Below are positions 1 through 9,399 of a stretch of DNA of 52,155 nucleotides, piece by piece. The notes beneath the pieces are model-generated. The model saw only the letters and a list, made by a program, of their open reading frames with translations. It had not been told where the DNA came from and searched no databases. Both the position numbers and the translations under genes were made by a program. The stretch is from Butyriboletus loyo. Taxonomy: Eukaryota > Basidiomycota > Agaricomycetes > Boletales > Boletaceae. The DNA is taken from the NCBI GenBank assembly GCA_038093515.1, contig JBBPSI010000178.1:1-52155 (forward strand). The letters are read 5' to 3'. Position 1 is the stretch's first letter. Every line of letters starts with the position of its first letter.

Positions 1-1189
1 AGATATGGTCCATCAAAGCCTGGAACGTTGCTGGGGAGTTACAAAGGCCGAAGAACATCACGGTGGGTTCGAACAGCCCTTGAGGGGTGATGAAGGCCGC
101 CTTCCAGCGGTCGTTCGGCTTGATGAGGACATTGTTGTATCCCCAGCGGATGTCCATCTTTGTGAAGATTTTGGACCCTTTGAGACGGTCAACGAGGTCG
201 GAGATGAGGGGGAGAGGATAGGCGTTTTTGACAGTATGTGAGTTCAGGTACCTGTAGTCCTGACAGGGGCGTAGCGAGCCATCCTTCTTTGATACGAAGA
301 AGAAGGGGGCAGCCTGAGGAGACTTCGAGGGGGTGATCTTTCCCGACTTGAGATGTTCCTCGACGAAAGCTTTGCAGGCTTCCGACTCTTTCGGATTCAA
401 GGGGTAGACCTTGGCGACTTTCGGGACAAAGTCTTTGTCGAGGTCAATGGCGTGATCGAAAGATCGGGATGGGGGAAGTTCCTCGGTATTCTTTTTGTCA
501 AAAACGTCCGCGAAGGCAGCGAACGGGGTAGGGAGAACTGCTTTCTCCTTGACGACTTGGGCGGCGATTTCTGTCGCGATGGTTGCTTTTCGAATAGGGT
601 AAGCTTCCCTTGCTGAAGCGTCTACTCGCTTCTTCCAGAGCTTGGCGATCTTGGAGTCTGGGTCCAAGTCAAGGTACCGTACCAGGTACCGTTGAGCGAT
701 TGCCCGAGGGGAGTCGTGTCGGGGCTTCTTGATTTGATCTGGGAGATCGATATGGCCGGTGGCCCAATCTATTACCGGGTTGGCTTCTCGTAGCCACGGT
801 AATCCCAGGATCATGTTTTCTTTTCCTATGTTGAGGACTAGGAAGCTCCGTTCCTCCTCGGTTTCTCCAATCCTGATGGAGATGTTGACTTTATACCTGA
901 TGACTCCTCCTTGGTTGTTTGACCCGTCCACGTTCTGGGCACTAAGTGGTTTGGGTAGCCGTTCCATCGGCAGTTTCTTTCGCTTCACTAGATCGCGATC
1001 TATGAAGCATCCGCTTGCGCCACTGTCCACCAGGGCGAATGTGTCGACGATTTGTCCCCCTTCATGCGCGAATAACGATACTGGAACTCGGATCGATTGC
1101 GCATTGGGATTTGATAAAACTACAGGGGCGATTACATGAGGAGGCGAAGACGTCGAAACTTCCCTCCTTTCTAAAAATCCTTTGGCCAT
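1..1189 (-). CDS. Gypsy pol (protease and start of reverse transcriptase), partial
   Basis: The frame is open from 1189 down to the window edge. The first ATG of this frame (1189-1187) lies inside the end of gag, 19 nt before the gag frame closes, and pol is in the -1 frame relative to gag. The retropepsin active site reads DSGASG (about 1027-1010), followed about 75 residues later by ILGLPWLR, the end of the protease fold. RT motifs follow, including FFVSKKDGSLRP, DYRYLN and NSPATFQALMDHI at the edge, just before the YMDD box. No stop or net frameshift is seen. Expression is probably by -1 slippage at GAT-TTT-TAG or by restarting at the overlapping ATG; the sequence does not decide between them. 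Confidence 0.93.
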   Translation of the reverse strand, partial: MAKGFLERREVSTSSPPHVIAPVVLSNPNAQSIRVPVSLFAHEGGQIVDTFALVDSGASGCFIDRDLVKRKKLPMERLPKPLSAQNVDGSNNQGGVIRYKVNISIRIGETEEERSFLVLNIGKENMILGLPWLREANPVIDWATGHIDLPDQIKKPRHDSPRAIAQRYLVRYLDLDPDSKIAKLWKKRVDASAREAYPIRKATIATEIAAQVVKEKAVLPTPFAAFADVFDKKNTEELPPSRSFDHAIDLDKDFVPKVAKVYPLNPKESEACKAFVEEHLKSGKITPSKSPQAAPFFFVSKKDGSLRPCQDYRYLNSHTVKNAYPLPLISDLVDRLKGSKIFTKMDIRWGYNNVLIKPNDRWKAAFITPQGLFEPTVMFFGLCNSPATFQALMDHI

Positions 1190-2166
1190 TCTTCGGCCAC
1201 CTTGGTTGCTGCGACGGGCAGCTTTTCTTCATCTTCGTTGAAGCATGCCTTGAGGACGTTCAAGACATCTTCTTGTTGGGTGCCTCGACCTTTTAACTCG
1301 GACAGATAGTCGACGAGTGGGGAGGGCTTGGGCTCTTGTGGCGTGACGACGGCGGCGCGTGTGCGCTGAGGGTTGCGAGGGGGGCGAGAGGGCGGTCCTC
1401 GGGGGTTCTGCCCATTGCGAGGGGAGCGAGGATGGTTGGTTGAGCGACATCCGACTTGGTGGCATATGAAACATTTGTTCTGCTTCATGTACTCCGCACG
1501 TTGTACTGGAGTAAGTCGGACGGCGTCTACGTCCATAGCATTGGGGTCCCTTCTGTTGGACGAGGGTTTGGAAGAGGAGGAGAACGTGGGGATGTATCGT
1601 TTTCCGGCGCGGAGGTCGTCGATGCGTTTGTGCTGTGCGTGGAATGCGGATGTTTTCTCAGCCCATCCGGCAAGCGTGGTAGGTGGCTTCTCGCACGAGA
1701 GGACGGACTCGGCGAGGCGGGGGTCGAGACCGCGGATGAACCACTCGATGAGCGCCTTCTCATCTATGATTCCGGACTTGGCGGCGAGGAGTTGGAACTC
1801 CGTGACGTAAGTGTCGTAGCCGTCTTTCTTGTTGGCCCTGTTCTGGTTTAGGTTCCCTAGGTCGATGCGAGCACTTTCTCCTACGTCGAAGGGATGGAAG
1901 ACTCTGTGAAAGTCTTCGCAGACGGTGGTGAACTCCCTTTGTTGTGCTGTAGGGTGTCCATCTAGGAGAAGGCTCATCCAGCCTTCGGAGAACGTCTTGC
2001 CCTTTCCTTCGCTCATTTTCATGAGGAGGGCGTTGATTTTTGACTCATCGTCAGGGAATGCCGTCTGGTTGGCGGCGAAATAGGTGCGCATGGCGAGGAG
2101 CCATCGCGAGGCGTCCTCGTTGAGGCCAGAGAAGTCCTTGGGGACGATATTCTTTTTGTCCGACAT
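1171..2166 (-). CDS. Gypsy Gag polyprotein
   Basis: 331 codons from the first in-frame ATG. The middle of the protein resembles the capsid-like retrotransposon gag domain of fungal gypsy elements (WLLAMRTYF, SEGWMSLLL, FHPFDVGESARIDL, YVTEFQLLAAKSGI). Near the C terminus is a single zinc-knuckle-like motif CFICHQVGCRSTNH, with order C-x2-C-x4-C-x4-H rather than the usual CCHC. It ends in an Arg/Pro/Asn-rich basic tail. Upstream of the ATG the same frame stays open for about 131 further codons (2562-2167), rich in Pro, Ser and Glu, but without any ATG. The true start may therefore be a lost or non-AUG codon. The stop at 1173-1171 overlaps pol. Confidence 0.9.
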   Translation of the reverse strand: MSDKKNIVPKDFSGLNEDASRWLLAMRTYFAANQTAFPDDESKINALLMKMSEGKGKTFSEGWMSLLLDGHPTAQQREFTTVCEDFHRVFHPFDVGESARIDLGNLNQNRANKKDGYDTYVTEFQLLAAKSGIIDEKALIEWFIRGLDPRLAESVLSCEKPPTTLAGWAEKTSAFHAQHKRIDDLRAGKRYIPTFSSSSKPSSNRRDPNAMDVDAVRLTPVQRAEYMKQNKCFICHQVGCRSTNHPRSPRNGQNPRGPPSRPPRNPQRTRAAVVTPQEPKPSPLVDYLSELKGRGTQQEDVLNVLKACFNEDEEKLPVAATKVAEEWPKDF

Positions 2167-2557
2167 ATCGTTGTTGTCTTCTTCGTCGTCAGAGGGATCT
2201 GCGGGTGGATAATACGGTGGGGAGGGGGAGCGGGAGTTGTGTGGGGAAACGTGGGGGGTTCTGTCGAGCCAATCGCTTTGATAACCGTCGTCGCTGGGTG
2301 CTGATTCGTCTTCCTGCCCTAGACCCTGGTCCTCGGGTTGGTAAGAGGGTTCGGGGTCAAGCTGGGGCAGAGGGGAAAACTGGGGTTCAGGGTTTGGCGG
2401 GGCGGGAGAGTGTGGCGGCGATGGATTGTCGACGACGATGGGTTCCGGTTCAGGAGAAGGAACACGGAAAGAACGGCCGACGCGTCTGGGACGTTGGATG
2501 GAAATGGTGGGCGAGGGGAGGGCGGCTTTACTGCTGAAGAGCAGAAGCGAGGTGAAG

Positions 2558-2567
2558 ATCTAGTTCT
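2558..2567 (-). other. Self-priming primer binding site
   Basis: Two bases after the LTR end the minus strand reads AGAACTAGAT. This is not a tRNA-type site (no TGG). It is the perfect complement of ATCTAGTTCT at 2729-2720 in the LTR, about 33 nt below the TATA box. That is the arrangement of Tf1/sushi elements, in which the RNA's own 5' end primes reverse transcription. The pairing is seen; its use is inferred. Confidence 0.7.
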
Positions 2568-2569
2568 TT

Positions 2570-2996
2570 TGTTACGCTGGGCGCTAACAATTGAACAGCG
2601 AGGAGGCACTCTGGAGTGGCCTCGAGACTCGGGAGACGATTCTGGGTGAGTCTCAGACTATGTCTTAGTGCGCACACTAAGAGTCTGGAATGATACTAAT
2701 TGCTAGCAGGAAGCTGCGTAGAACTAGATACCGTTACAGGGTGTAAAGACAGTGGCTTTATACTACTGAGGTCTGCGCACAGACCATGCTCCCTAATCGG
2801 GTCGCGAGAGCAAAAGTACAAACGAGGAAAAGATACTCTAGAACGTTCTGGAGTATGAAAGAAAGTGCGTCCGTGCGCGGGAAGTGATGACTAAGCTACG
2901 AACGGTTGTTACCGTTCAACTGGAACTAGCAAGAGGCTAGGCGAATGTAAGAGTCCTAACGGTAGTGGAGAGAAAAAGTAGAGTACTACCGTAACA
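2570..2996 (-). repeat. 5' LTR of the gypsy element (427 bp)
   Basis: Minus-strand ends are TGTTAC...GTAACA. The same sequence family occurs at 45763-46190 and 46342-46767 (428 and 426 bp). A TATAAA box lies at 2762-2757 on the minus strand. About 33 nt downstream the sequence ATCTAGTTCT (2729-2720) is the likely start of the RNA. Confidence 0.93.
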
Positions 2997-3910
2997 TACT
3001 GCACCAGTGGCCATGAGGGAGGCATCTGTCATGACAGTGAATGGTTTGGTGACATCAAGCATGGAAAGAATGGGTTGTGAAGGAAGGACTGTTTGATCTC
3101 TTGGAAGGCTTGTTCACAAGCCAGTGTCCACACCCAGGGTGTGACCTTCTTTGTGAGATCATGGTGAGGTTTTGCAATGGATGAGAAACCTTGTATGAAC
3201 CATTGATAAAAGTTGCAGAATCCAATGAAGGATCTGACCACCTTTACTGAGGTAGGTGGGTTCCATTCATGAATCACTTTCAATTTGGTCAGGTCCATCT
3301 TGACCTGTCCTTCTTGGACCATCATTCCAAGGTATTCAACTTCCTCCACATCAAATGAGCATTTCTCCAGCTTGAGGAATAGTTTGTGCTTTCTAAGCCA
3401 CTCCAGGACCTGGATCATCTGCTCTTCATGTTATTTTGTTGTTGCTGAGTGGATCAGCAGATTGTCCATGTAGATTATGAGCCATCCTTCAGCCATGAGA
3501 TCGCCAAAGATATGATCCATTAGAGCCTGGAAGATGGTGGGGGAGTTGCAAAGGTCAAAGAACATGATAGTGGGCTTGAATAACCTTTGGGGAGTGATGA
3601 ACACTGTCTTCCATCAGTTGTTCAGTTTAATAAGAACATTGTTGTATTCCCACCAAATATCCATCTTAGTGAAAACTTTTGATCCTTTGAGACAATCTAT
3701 CAGATCAGAGATTAATGAAAGGGGATAGGCATTCTTCACCGTGTGGGAGCTTAGGTATTGGTAGTCCTGGAAGGGTCACAGGGAACCATCCTTCTTAGAG
3801 ACAAAGAAGAACAGGGCCCCCTGAGAGGATTTTGAGGGGATAATTTTAATTTTGCTGGTCTTGAGGTGTTCTTTAACAAAGGCTTTGCATGCTTCCAATT
3901 CCTTCAGGTT
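2997..3910 (-). pseudogene. Decayed gypsy pol fragment (RT into RNase H)
   Basis: A second, more diverged gypsy pol on the minus strand, read from about 3910 (ELEACKAFVKEHLK) to 2997 (TDASLMATGAV). It carries several stops, and the catalytic YMDD box reads YMDN at about 3477-3466, so it cannot be active. Recognisable blocks are [42 protein letters not shown] and IGFCNFYQWFIQ. The RNase H end is cut exactly where the younger LTR starts. The other end stops abruptly near 3910 against unrelated sequence. Confidence 0.9.
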
Positions 3911-4205
3911 CGCTTCACGACGGACATCTGACGATCAAGCGCTTCCTCCAACTTGGATCAGGTGTGGATCATCCCCGATGTGCGGACGCGTTTGCATGTC
4001 GTACGACGGTTGGAGACGAGATAAGGGCCCGGTGGGCCTGGATAGCAGCGATGCAGTTTGTTAGCTCCGGGTCTCATCGGAACGCTTTCCATTCCAACTT
4101 TATTAGTCAAGGTCAGCCGCCTGATGACGCACTCGCTGCATGACCCCAAGTCGTCATCATCGTCAGCCTGTGGGCTGACGTCTAGTCCGAACATCAATCT
4201 CTGGC
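3911..4205. other. Non-coding stretch
   Basis: No gene recognised. A short perfect hairpin CGTCAGCC-TGTG-GGCTGACG lies at about 4161-4180. Confidence 0.5.
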
Positions 4206-4212
4206 ATATATA
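4206..4212 (+). promoter_or_regulatory. TATA-like box upstream of the 4323 start
   Basis: TATATAA is followed by a C/T-rich leader and then an ATG in good context (CCAATGGCT) at 4323, a common layout for fungal promoters. Confidence 0.4.
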
Positions 4213-4322
4213 AGGCCTGCCCAACGTAACCTTGTCCCCAGCTCCTCATCTTGTTCCGTCCCGCCGCTCCTTTCTCTGTGCTCCTTTCTTTGTGCTCTTA
4301 CTGCTATCTTCTTGCTCTACCA

Positions 4323-6105
4323 ATGGCTACATCACACCACAACGCTATCTCACTGAGCACTTCCGCGTTCGCGTGTGCCACGTGCCAGTGCATTTCTCTG
4401 TTGGAGACGTCATCGCCCAGCGATGTGGTCCAAGTCGTGGTTGCTTCCTTCCCAGCAGGCGCTGATTCCACGACCTTGATCGACACGCACGATACTTTAT
4501 CCTCTCTCAGTTCCGCCGCCGCCAGTTCCGACGATGACTGGAACGATGTGACAAGCTTCGCATGATGCAACTGAATGTCCAATTGATTCGGTTGTACACG
4601 CCGGTCATTCACGGTTATCGCCATTGCGTCAGATGTCGTTTCACTCAAGGATTACATCACTGCAGTCGAAGGCACACGAGCGCCCACGTTGGTCCATGGT
4701 CAGGACACCGATGCGCTCACACGAAGGCCAAAGACTTGTGCGGTGGATAAGCCAGGGCGGAGGATGCTGTGCACCGCAGCCGAAGGAGATGGATTGGGTG
4801 AGCTACGTGTCGCCGCCGCTATCCTCTCCTCGACTCCGCTCGGTAAGTCCCTGCGCTTGGCTCTCCGGCTTGTCCCGCCTCGCTGCCCCTAGCCCCTGGT
4901 CCTGCACAGCCACAGCGGACGAGTAGGATGTCAGGAAGATCGCGTTGCCGGCCTAGAGCTTCGCAGCGCGCAGAGACGGGATCGTACAAGAGCATAATTC
5001 AGGAACTCACCGCCGAGATCGACAACATGAGGGTTGATGACGACAAGGAGAACCGTGACGACGCCCTCGAGAATCTTTTCCGGTCCTTCAAGAACTTCCA
5101 GCGGTCGGTGGAACACCGGGCGGCGAGGATCCACTGCAGTCAAGGCCGACGCCGCCCGCGAGATCATTCTCCTCCAGTCGGACTAACGGACGTCCAGGCA
5201 GAGCTTGCCGCGGTCAAGACGGTAACTGTGCCTGTCGACGCCTCATCCGCCATCCATATTGCGAAGGAAGCCCGGGAAGCGCGGATTCTCGCAGGCGTCG
5301 CTCAGAAGATAGACGTTGCAGAGATGGCAGAAGGTAGTGTTTTTCTTCGCCGTCGTTCGTTGAAGACGTGGTCGTCGCTAACGTAAAGTCTGTGTTCGAA
5401 AATAGAAAAAATTGTGTCCTCTGCCTACCGTCGTCCCATGAAGCTCAGCTTGTGCTAAATCCTTTTCATGATATGCCCGCAGCTTCGACTTCGTCCGGTG
5501 GTTCATCGATCACACTTCCGAACTAGGGTACGTGCCGTAGTTGTCTCGATTATTGCCTTGTCCAGTCTGACGCTCCACACAGCGAAGAAACCAAGGTCAA
5601 GAACCTCGAGATTACCAACAAGCAAGCCTCTCACCACTGCCCACATCGACGTTGGTCAGCCCCGGCGCTGATAAGATGCCCTGCGATATCCATGATACCC
5701 AAAGCCATGATACCCATGGAACGCCTGATACCCGCGAAGGGCAATGATAACGAGAACGAGCTATGTGGTAGCTCGAAGAAGACGCTCCAAGATACCCAAA
5801 TCTTCCAGCCTGGTGCTGGACGTCCCCGGACGTCAGCGACAAGCCCCCTACGGCGAGTCCAAAGAAGGCCTAGCCTGGTTCCGGACACTTGCAAGGATCT
5901 CCGTACTGCCGAAAGCCACGTAGGTCGATGCTACTGGCACTGCGGAAATCACAACTGCCTAGTCTATGCTAGTCAGCCCGGCGCTGACAAGATACCCGCG
6001 ATATCCATGATACCCAATATCACGATACCCATGGAACGCCTTATACCCGTGAAGGGCAATGGTGACGAGAACGAGCTATGTGGTAACTCGAAGAAGACGT
6101 CCTAA
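4323..6105 (+). CDS. Unrecognised spliced gene model (core exons about 4582-4842 and 4893-5333)
   Basis: I do not recognise this protein. The strongest evidence is an intron at 4843-4892 (GTAAGT..CCTAG, 50 nt) that joins two open frames in phase: one ending ELRVAAAILSSTPLG, the next starting APGPAQPQRTSRMSG. The second exon encodes a charged, probably helical stretch (IIQELTAEIDNMRVDDD, LENLFRSFKNFQRSVEH). A second intron fits at 5334-5405 with a CTAAC branch site at 5378. Beyond that the exons are ambiguous. A frame open through 5692-6105 carries a 105-residue repeat and may be the C terminus. The ATG at 4323 opens an 80-codon frame whose connection to the core exons I could not resolve. It may be a decayed or orphan gene. 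Confidence 0.3.
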
Positions 6106-6258
6106 CATGGTGCTAGATGTCCTCGGACGTCAGCGACAAGCCCCCTACGGCGAGTTCAAGAAGGTCCAGCCTGGTGCCGGACCATCTCTGAACTGTCGAA
6201 GCCTCGCAGGTGGAAGGTACAGGCACTGCGGAAATCACATTCTCCCCAGTCTTGGTGA
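5655..6258 (+). repeat. Two-copy tandem duplication, about 315-bp unit
   Basis: Unit 1 begins GTCAGCCCCGGCGCTG at 5655 and unit 2 GTCAGCCCGGCGCTG at 5972. Both pass through GATATCCATGATACCC, GAACGAGCTATGTGGTA, CGTCAGCGACAAGCCC and GCACTGCGGAAATCACA. From GATATCC (5685 and 6000) the period is 315 bp, a multiple of three, so one frame reads both copies (AISMIPKAMIPMERLIP and AISMIPNITIPMERLIP). Each unit also holds several short GATACCC repeats. Confidence 0.85.
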
Positions 6259-7324
6259 GCATGGTGCCCCTATCGGTGATCATGCTGTCGTGACTGATAC
6301 TTGGCCGTTTCGTATTGTTTGATCGAAGTCAAGATGCTGATCGTCTACCTTGGGGGGTTCTGAGACCCAGACGGAACAGCCGAAGACTGCGAGTTTGCTC
6401 CCATCGTCACGTCCCGACATCCTTTCGAATGTGCATGTGAGCGATGCAGTGCCAAACACGTGTATCGACGCTAGGAGGAGGACTCGAAGGACCTTCTCGC
6501 TGTGTCTCCCGCATCGTCTTCCCCGGCGGCATCCAGTGCTGTATTGCGGGGAATGCAGGTGTACAGTGATCATTGCAACTATGCCTATCATTCTGCCTAT
6601 GCCTACCATTGGGCCTGGTGCCTCTGGACAATTTCGTTATCATAGCATAATGTATTCCTGCATGGTACTGTCAGGATGGTGATAGACATTGATGGTCTAT
6701 GATGACATTACTAGTAGAATGGGTAAATCATCATCACGGGGGAATCAGGCCCAGGCCCTGGCAGACCGGAGCGACCCAAACACCGCTCTCGGCGGCAGAA
6801 TCCAATTCTCCGCCGTCGTATCCTGGCACTTCCCCAGCTGTCGTAAGTTCATTCATTCGCGGGAGAGGACGGCATAAGTAGGACAATGTTTGAACCGGTA
6901 CCTCGCTCGTCCCGATCTCAGGCCAATCCGACTTTTGCCTTCGTTCTTTCGCCGCGAAGCAACCTCGTATGTCTGAACAGGCTCGCAATGCCCCCGCGTT
7001 TCCAATATATATAAAAAAGAAAAATCGAGTGTGCCGCTCTCCGTGGCGCTTTCAATGATCGTGTTTTGTTCGGTCTTGGTGTCGCTTCAGGAATATTTAT
7101 ATTTTGAACGTAGCGGGCTTTCTTTCGCCTGGAGTGCTACGAGGCCTTATCGCAGCGCGCGCTTTTTCGAGACCTCGCAGTGGCTGCGCTGGTTCTAAAA
7201 TGTAAATGCCAAATGGTACTATGGTGTCGGGGCCGGGACCGGGGACCGGTCTCGTATCAAGCCCCCCTCCCCCCTCCCCCCCTGAACCCACACACGACTC
7301 TTTGAACGATCAAATGATGAGACA

Positions 7325-7363
7325 CATCGACACCGACATCGACACCGACACCGACACCGCATC
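7325..7363. repeat. Hexanucleotide microsatellite (CATCGACACCGA-like)
   Basis: Repeated GACACC and GACATC hexamers in direct tandem. Confidence 0.8.
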
Positions 7364-7436
7364 GCTGTGCAATGTGCATGACAATCGATAATCTGGTCCC
7401 GCGGTCACCGGCACATCGGGCAAAAGTCTGAATGAC

Positions 7437-7497
7437 TCAGCATCCGAATCAGCATCCGCATCCGCATCAGCATCCGAATCAGCCTATCAGCATCAGC
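7437..7497. repeat. Hexanucleotide microsatellite (CATCCG / AATCAG)
   Basis: About ten tandem hexamers of the form CATCCG, AATCAG and CATCAG. Confidence 0.8.
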
Positions 7498-8200
7498 GAG
7501 TGCCTCCGAGGAGTTGGCAGGACTGCCAGCGTCGCTGCGACTTGGGGGGCTGGTGCACCCAAGACGACCGACGGGGGGAAGGGGGCACGCTGTGGAGCCC
7601 CTCACTGCTAGCACCGGGAGACTAGATCGTTCGTCCTACGTAGGGTATATTAACATCAGTACCCCCACAAGGAACAACAATGAATTCCAAAAAGTGGGGG
7701 AGTCGGACCGAGGGGACCTGATAACGACCCACGTAGTACAAGTCAGCATCAATCATCATTATCATGACCGCCCTCTATTTGAGCTCAAGGGGGTCAATGC
7801 AACGGGCTCTAGCCTGAGACCGGCACCGGTCACCGTTGAGGTACCCGGAAATTCAAAACAGATCATTTCTCACGCGCACGGGTCAGGGCCCCTGGCAGGG
7901 CTGACCAAGGGGAACGACTTTTGCTCGTTATATATACATATATGTTGCAAGTAACTTGTAAGCAAAGTTCGGAACAGTGAGTTCGAACGTTCGAGGGGCG
8001 ACACGTGTACGTCTGGTAAGTATCGGCTACGAAAACAGTCCTTGGTCCGAAAAACCCTATACCGACGGACGAGTCACAACAGGAGTCCAGATGAAGTAAG
8101 GGTAACGAGACGACGAAAGGGAAAGTGTACGATTGTGATTGGCCGAACGCAAGCGAGGTGGGATAAACGTCGGACAAAAAAAGAACATGAGGAGATGGCC

Positions 8201-8225
8201 TACGATACGATACGATACGATACGA
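8201..8225. repeat. Pentanucleotide microsatellite (TACGA)5
   Basis: Five perfect TACGA units followed by a degenerate TATGA. Confidence 0.9.
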
Positions 8226-8516
8226 TATGATGCACATGTAACTACGAAGCTGCGTTCGATCGTCTGAACGATGAAAAAAAAATTAAGTGTTGCAAAGATG
8301 AATGATATGGGTAAAAAAGAGTTAGATTACAATCGTGACGTTCGTTCACCATCATCAACCCGACTATTTTTACTTTCCTTCTTTTTTTGGTTTAGACTCG
8401 GGTGCCCCTTCGGAAGACCGGCGGAAAGAGGGCTTTTTAGTTTTGGGAACGGGGGAAACACACGCGCACCGAGCACGAAGCATTCGACTGTGTCACGGTG
8501 TCCCTCGGTAACGCAG

Positions 8517-9297
8517 CTAAAGTCCATTTTCCGCGATGTAACGCATGATCATCAACGAAGCGAATATATCTATGTACGCATCCGTTTCAGACGCGTCGGA
8601 CGGTAGGCAGACATGACGAGCTTACCAATGTACAAGTGCGAAAACGCTTCGTAGACGGTCAAGGTGTTGCCCGAGACGCCATACGCGGGGACGTTGGGAG
8701 GTCGGAGATCATAGTGCGCGATGACGTAGTTTTCCTCCGAGAGACACTGAGAAAGAGGGAGAAGGGAGGGTTGTGGACGTTAATCATCGCTCGCTGTGCT
8801 AGGGAGGACGAGTAACGCACCGACCACTCATGGTCATCGATCGTTTTGTGTTGCCACTTGTACTCCCGTCCGTCGGATGCTCTGAATTTCCTCGAAAGGG
8901 AGCTGCATGGAGAAGATGGTCATGCGTGAGCGACGAACAGGTAGATGGAGATGTATATAGGCACTCACCCCCCAAACAGAGCCGTTTTGCGAAGATAGTT
9001 GTTCATGGGAATAGACACATTCGCGGAGGGTGGTTTGAGAAAGTGAATGGTGCCGAGCCCGAGGGAGGGGCCTCCGAACTCGAGGATGACGGACGGGTGT
9101 CGTTCAAGATGGCGCATGTCGGCGTGACGTGTCGATCGACGGCCCATGACATATATCGCGAGGGTAGCGTTATTGTTAGCTTGCGGGTATGGCGTAACCC
9201 GAATGAATATGCGGTCATAGATATCATCATAGTCGGAGCCCTTGAGCTGTCCGGTACGGTCCTCAAAGGTAAAGGGCATTTGTGTGTGTCTCATCAT
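8517..9297 (-). CDS. DUF6593-like small basidiomycete protein, four exons
   Basis: A spliced gene that a plain ORF scan would miss. Exons are 9297-8969, 8902-8821, 8746-8626 and 8569-8517; introns are 66, 74 and 56 nt with GT..AG ends, and the phases add up through all joins. The protein (about 194 residues) has a short N-terminal strand-rich part (MPFTFEDRTGQLKGSDYDD), the block MNNYLRKTALFGG joined to KFRASDGREYKWQ, then YVIAHYDLRPPNV and a hydrophobic end (IFASLMIMRYIAENGL). The GREYKW block and final hydrophobic helix match what I know of DUF6593 proteins, whose function is unknown. ATGs are possible at 9297, 9294 and 9279; I chose the first, about 90 nt from a TATA box. Confidence 0.7.
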
Positions 9298-9382
9298 GTC
9301 GAAGGGGGGGCTGGGGGGGACTGGACAGTGGAGGAGAACGAGATGGGGCCGGAGTGAATGTTGGCACTGTGATGGTACCACA

Positions 9383-9389
9383 TTATATA
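9383..9389 (-). promoter_or_regulatory. TATA box of the DUF6593-like gene
   Basis: TATATAA on the minus strand, about 90 nt upstream of the first ATG at 9297. Confidence 0.6.
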
Positions 9390-9399
9390 TGCTGTGCCC

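Larger units (their letters stand above)
1..2996 (-). mobile_element. Ty3/gypsy chromovirus-type LTR retrotransposon, 3' part cut by the window edge
   Basis: Reading on the minus strand from the right: an LTR (2996-2570), a primer site directly after it, gag, then protease and reverse transcriptase running off the left edge. Order and motifs are those of Metaviridae (Ty3/gypsy). The right-hand neighbour is a broken RT/RNase H reading frame of an older relative, so this copy landed inside another gypsy element. The same family appears at 41363-46190, where the missing RNase H, integrase and chromodomain can be read. Gag and the visible part of pol are open, so this copy looks fairly young. Confidence 0.95.
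6259..8516. other. Gene-poor stretch with simple repeats
   Basis: No gene I can support. It contains C-rich runs around 7262-7282, a GACACC/GACATC hexamer array (7325-7363), a CATCCG/AATCAG hexamer array (7437-7497) and a TACGA pentamer array (8201-8225). Confidence 0.6.

Noticed and set aside
4928..5386. Possible Nse4-like (SMC5/6) protein
   Set aside because: The helical pattern is vaguely similar, but the family's conserved blocks are not present; left unnamed.
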